Source: Marispirochaeta aestuarii
Lineage (GTDB): Bacteria; Spirochaetota; Spirochaetia; JC444; Marispirochaetaceae
Reading direction: 5' to 3'
DNA length: 64,000 nucleotides
Assembly: GCF_002087085.1 (NCBI RefSeq)
Contig: NZ_MWQY01000010.1
Location: forward strand, 1 to 64,000
The notes under the pieces are model-generated. The model did not search any database. It saw only the letters and a program-made list of their open reading frames with translations, and had not been told where the DNA came from. Of this stretch, positions 62,075 to 64,000 are shown piece by piece. A program made the translations under genes and the position numbers. Within the stretch, counting starts at the first letter, position 1, and each line of letters opens with the position of its first letter.

Positions 62075-63205
62075 TTAAACCTGAATTGGATACCTGCCGT
62101 ATTTCTCCCGCGCCTCCATCATGGCTGCATAGTTTTCCAGGGTGGTTCCGTTCTCCAGGCCGTTTCCGCTGGCCAGGACCAGACCTCCTCCAGGGGCTGC
62201 ATTCTGGATGGCGTATTGTGCTTCCCGCTCCACATCCTCCGGACTTCCCTGGATGAGGGTCTCGCAGTTCACCCCTCCAAAAAAGCAGAGCCTGCCGCGG
62301 TACTTCTCCTTCAGGAGCTTGAAGTCCATCCCGATACTCGACTGGATACCGTGCCAGCCATCAACCCCCGCCTCCACCAGGTCATCCAGAATATCCCAGG
62401 TTCGTCCGTCGGTGTGTTTGATAAAATAGCCCCCCTTGGCGTGGGTGGCCTCAACCTGTTTTCTGATGCCCGGCAGAATAAACTCGGCGAACCGTTCATA
62501 ACCCATCATCAGGCCCCGGTTATCCGCATAGTCATCCGTGGGCATAACGGCGTCGGCTCCGGCATCGAGAAAGGCGTTTATATAGGCGATACTGCGGTTA
62601 ACATAAACCTCCGAGGCCTTCTTAACGAAATCCGGATCAAGGATCATCCGGACCATGTACTCCTCGATTCCCACGGTCTGCTTGTAGGCGAAGGTCCCGT
62701 CCAGGGGCAGGCGGGCAATAATGAAATGGGTTTTCTTCATTTCAGCTATTACCCCCCGGATTACCTCCAGTTCGCTCTCATCAACCTTAAAGTCTTCATC
62801 CGCATCCGGCAGCTCGTCAATGGTCATTTCGGTGTTGTAGACCTGGCTGACAAGCTGTCCGACCCCCGGATTGTAATGAAACTGCTGTCCGGAATCATCC
62901 TCCCAGGAGTACTCCCCCAGCATTTTGGGCTTTTTATACTCCCTGTCCGCTGGGGAGGCGGGAATACGTATGTAGTCATGACCGAGGAGCTTCGGCAGCC
63001 CGGTCAGGGTGCTGATGGAATCCTGTATATAGTCGTCCCTGCGGCCGTCCCAGCAGGCCTTAAGTTCGGCGAAGCCGTTTCCGTACATGACCTCCCGCTT
63101 GAGGTATTTCTCCACCAGACTGTGGTGAATATGGTTTTCCCCCATGGGGACAAGATCCGGCTCCCGGTGCTGGAGCTGAGCGATTACCCGTTCTCGTGGC
63201 AACAA
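62075..63205 (-). CDS. Uroporphyrinogen decarboxylase (URO-D) family protein, MtaA/CmuA-like
   Basis: Starting at TTG 63205 with AGGAGG seven bases ahead, the 376-residue product shows the family pattern: MLPRERVIAQLQHREPDLVP at the start, FIIARLPLDGTFAYKQTVG, then FIKHTDGRTWDILDDLVEAG, and FFGGVNCETLIQGSPEDV near the C-terminus. The group includes heme UroD and methyltransferases acting with corrinoid proteins. The GGVNCETLIQG stretch and the catabolic neighbours favour a non-heme enzyme, perhaps a demethylase. The substrate is unknown. It is preceded by a strong sigma-54 promoter. Confidence 0.85.
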   Translation of the reverse strand: MLPRERVIAQLQHREPDLVPMGENHIHHSLVEKYLKREVMYGNGFAELKACWDGRRDDYIQDSISTLTGLPKLLGHDYIRIPASPADREYKKPKMLGEYSWEDDSGQQFHYNPGVGQLVSQVYNTEMTIDELPDADEDFKVDESELEVIRGVIAEMKKTHFIIARLPLDGTFAYKQTVGIEEYMVRMILDPDFVKKASEVYVNRSIAYINAFLDAGADAVMPTDDYADNRGLMMGYERFAEFILPGIRKQVEATHAKGGYFIKHTDGRTWDILDDLVEAGVDGWHGIQSSIGMDFKLLKEKYRGRLCFFGGVNCETLIQGSPEDVEREAQYAIQNAAPGGGLVLASGNGLENGTTLENYAAMMEAREKYGRYPIQV

Positions 63206-63259
63206 AATACAACCTCCTGGTACTGATGATCAGACTGTCTGCACGTCTTCTGCTTATAA

Positions 63260-63276
63260 TGCAAAATACATGCCAA
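63260..63276 (-). promoter_or_regulatory. Sigma-54 (-24/-12) promoter of the UROD-family gene
   Basis: The minus strand reads TTGGCATGTATTTTGCA (63276-63260), close to the YTGGCACGrNNNTTGCW consensus with exact GG-N10-GC spacing. The expected transcript start is about 63249, leaving a leader of about 44 bases to the AGGAGG and TTG 63205. Confidence 0.82.
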
Positions 63277-63396
63277 AAAAATCAAATGAAACAACTTAAT
63301 AAATGCATATACCACATGCACTTAAAAACCACAATACTCTGTATGCACCGAACCGCGTCTCGTGTGTCGCCAGGATGCGAAACACGGCTGCATCAT

Positions 63397-63415
63397 ATGT
63401 TGCACGGTGCAACAT
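63397..63415 (-). promoter_or_regulatory. 19-bp palindrome, likely enhancer (UAS) for the sigma-54 activator
   Basis: ATGTTGCACGGTGCAACAT is a perfect inverted repeat around one central base. It lies about 148 bases upstream of the expected start of the UROD-family transcript, the usual distance for an enhancer-binding protein. A shorter pair, TGCAT/ATGCA, lies between it and the promoter (near 63304-63320). Confidence 0.65.
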
Positions 63416-63437
63416 TACTATCGATCTGACGCTGGTT

Positions 63438-64000
63438 CTACAGGTCTTCGCCCATCACCATGGCATGCTGCGCCGACACGGGACTTTCGCAGGCAACCAT
63501 CTCTGCCGCGCAGAGATAACGTGCCTTGTCCGGCAGTTTTTCCCCGTCTCTCTCAGCATAATCCCTGATATAATTGAGAACTCTTATTCTTTTTTCATCG
63601 CCGGTTACAGCGGTCTTCTGAATGATGAAATCCAGAAGCAGGGGCGGGTACTCCGGTCCGTGCAGGTAAGCGATCAGCCTGGACAAAGATTCAGAATTAC
63701 CGGATTCCGGGATTTCCCCTCTCAAGGCATTCAGGCCTTCCTTCGAATCCTGCAGATACAGGGAAAAATGGGAATAAAACCATAAGCCTGTTTGCAGCAG
63801 TCCGGCGGCACTGAGAATCAGGTCGTCGATAATGTGGGGATGAGGACAGCCGGATATTTTTTCGAAAATCAACGGAAGGGCCTCAATCCGTTCCATGATT
63901 TCCAGCGCTTTAACAAGGTAAATTATTTCCCTGGGATTCATATTTTCCCTCAGACTATTGATGACTTTTTCCTCCAGTCCGTCGGAGCAAAAATATGCAA
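63438..64000 (-). CDS. C-terminal part of a larger helical protein of unknown function (partial at window edge)
   Basis: An internal ATG at 63941 would give 167 residues, but the frame stays open upstream to the window edge (AYFCSDGLEEKVINSLREN directly before it), so this is probably the end of a longer gene. The visible part is helical and polar (MNPREIIYLVKALEIMERIE, ..IIDDLILSAAGLLQTGLWFYSH, ..LRGEIPESGNSESLSRLIAYL), possibly HEAT-like. It ends at 63438, upstream of the palindrome-bearing region. No function can be named. Confidence 0.6.
   Translation of the reverse strand, partial: AYFCSDGLEEKVINSLRENMNPREIIYLVKALEIMERIEALPLIFEKISGCPHPHIIDDLILSAAGLLQTGLWFYSHFSLYLQDSKEGLNALRGEIPESGNSESLSRLIAYLHGPEYPPLLLDFIIQKTAVTGDEKRIRVLNYIRDYAERDGEKLPDKARYLCAAEMVACESPVSAQHAMVMGEDL

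Noticed and set aside
1-64000. tRNA, rRNA, CRISPR array, insertion sequence or prophage genes
   Set aside because: Reading through intergenic stretches and reading frames showed no cloverleaf ending in CCA, no spaced repeats and no transposase, integrase or phage motifs. A covariance or repeat search would be needed to exclude small cases.

Overview
The window reads as chromosome of a free-living, sugar-fermenting bacterium of the spirochaete type (family Spirochaetaceae is my best guess). Supporting signs are several short-signal lipoproteins and binding proteins whose signal peptides end in A-A/F-A-G-G, a long pyrophosphate-dependent phosphofructokinase, a NifS/NifU-type Fe-S system, a class I-like HMG-CoA reductase, and many ABC, MFS and binding-protein sensory genes. 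The taxonomic call is inference; no rRNA or tRNA gene is present to confirm it.

Layout. 1-6.1 kb: DJ-1/PfpI protein, DAHP synthase, NagZ-type lipoprotein, acyl-CoA synthetase, WalJ-type metallo-hydrolase and an ArsC/Spx protein. 6.1-10.1 kb: an HMG-CoA reductase / HMG-CoA lyase / GntR block surrounded by four broken genes (alcohol dehydrogenase N-terminus, short-chain dehydrogenase C-terminus, and GH43 and GH3 glycosidase C-termini facing each other). 10.1-19.3 kb: a sugar-sensing and uptake unit made of a membrane-anchored binding protein, a LytS/YesM-type kinase, an AraC-type response regulator, a lipoprotein binding protein, and a ChvE-MmsA-MmsB ABC transporter. This matches the logic of the XylFII-LytS-YesN system known from Clostridium beijerinckii. 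19.4-29.1 kb: asnS, a cation-chloride-cotransporter-like permease, an MFS protein, a binding-protein/histidine-kinase pair, and nifS-nifU. 29-34.4 kb: a yaiI-manA-lacI operon divergent from galT-galK over a 16-bp palindromic operator. 34.5-45.8 kb: lipoprotein flavoenzyme, PPi-phosphofructokinase, PfkB kinase, Fe-alcohol dehydrogenase, dCMP deaminase, YhbY, a transglutaminase-like protein, a GPH-family sugar symporter, a fructosamine-kinase-like protein, a low-molecular-weight phosphatase and Bpt. 45.9-53 kb: MetA (with the acetyl-CoA-type residue), a binding protein paired with a large hybrid kinase, and a ParA/MinD-like ATPase with a long unknown C-terminus. 53-56.1 kb: a thiamine-precursor transport operon (thiZ, thiY, thiX, thiamine-binding protein) behind a complete leader of promoter, TPP riboswitch and terminator. 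56.1-58.6 kb: an orphan radical SAM protein, a protease-like lipoprotein lacking the catalytic Asp, and a small membrane protein. 58.6-63.4 kb: glucarate dehydratase, a PrpR-type sigma-54 activator, and a uroporphyrinogen-decarboxylase-family gene with a near-consensus sigma-54 promoter and an upstream 19-bp palindrome.

Two themes stand out. First, three separate gene pairs couple a periplasmic binding protein directly to a histidine kinase. Second, the sigma-54-controlled glucarate dehydratase / UROD-family cluster looks like an undescribed catabolic module whose substrate cannot be read from sequence. I saw no CRISPR array, transposase, prophage, rRNA or tRNA gene. All boundaries and functions come from reading the sequence and from family knowledge; no database search was run.
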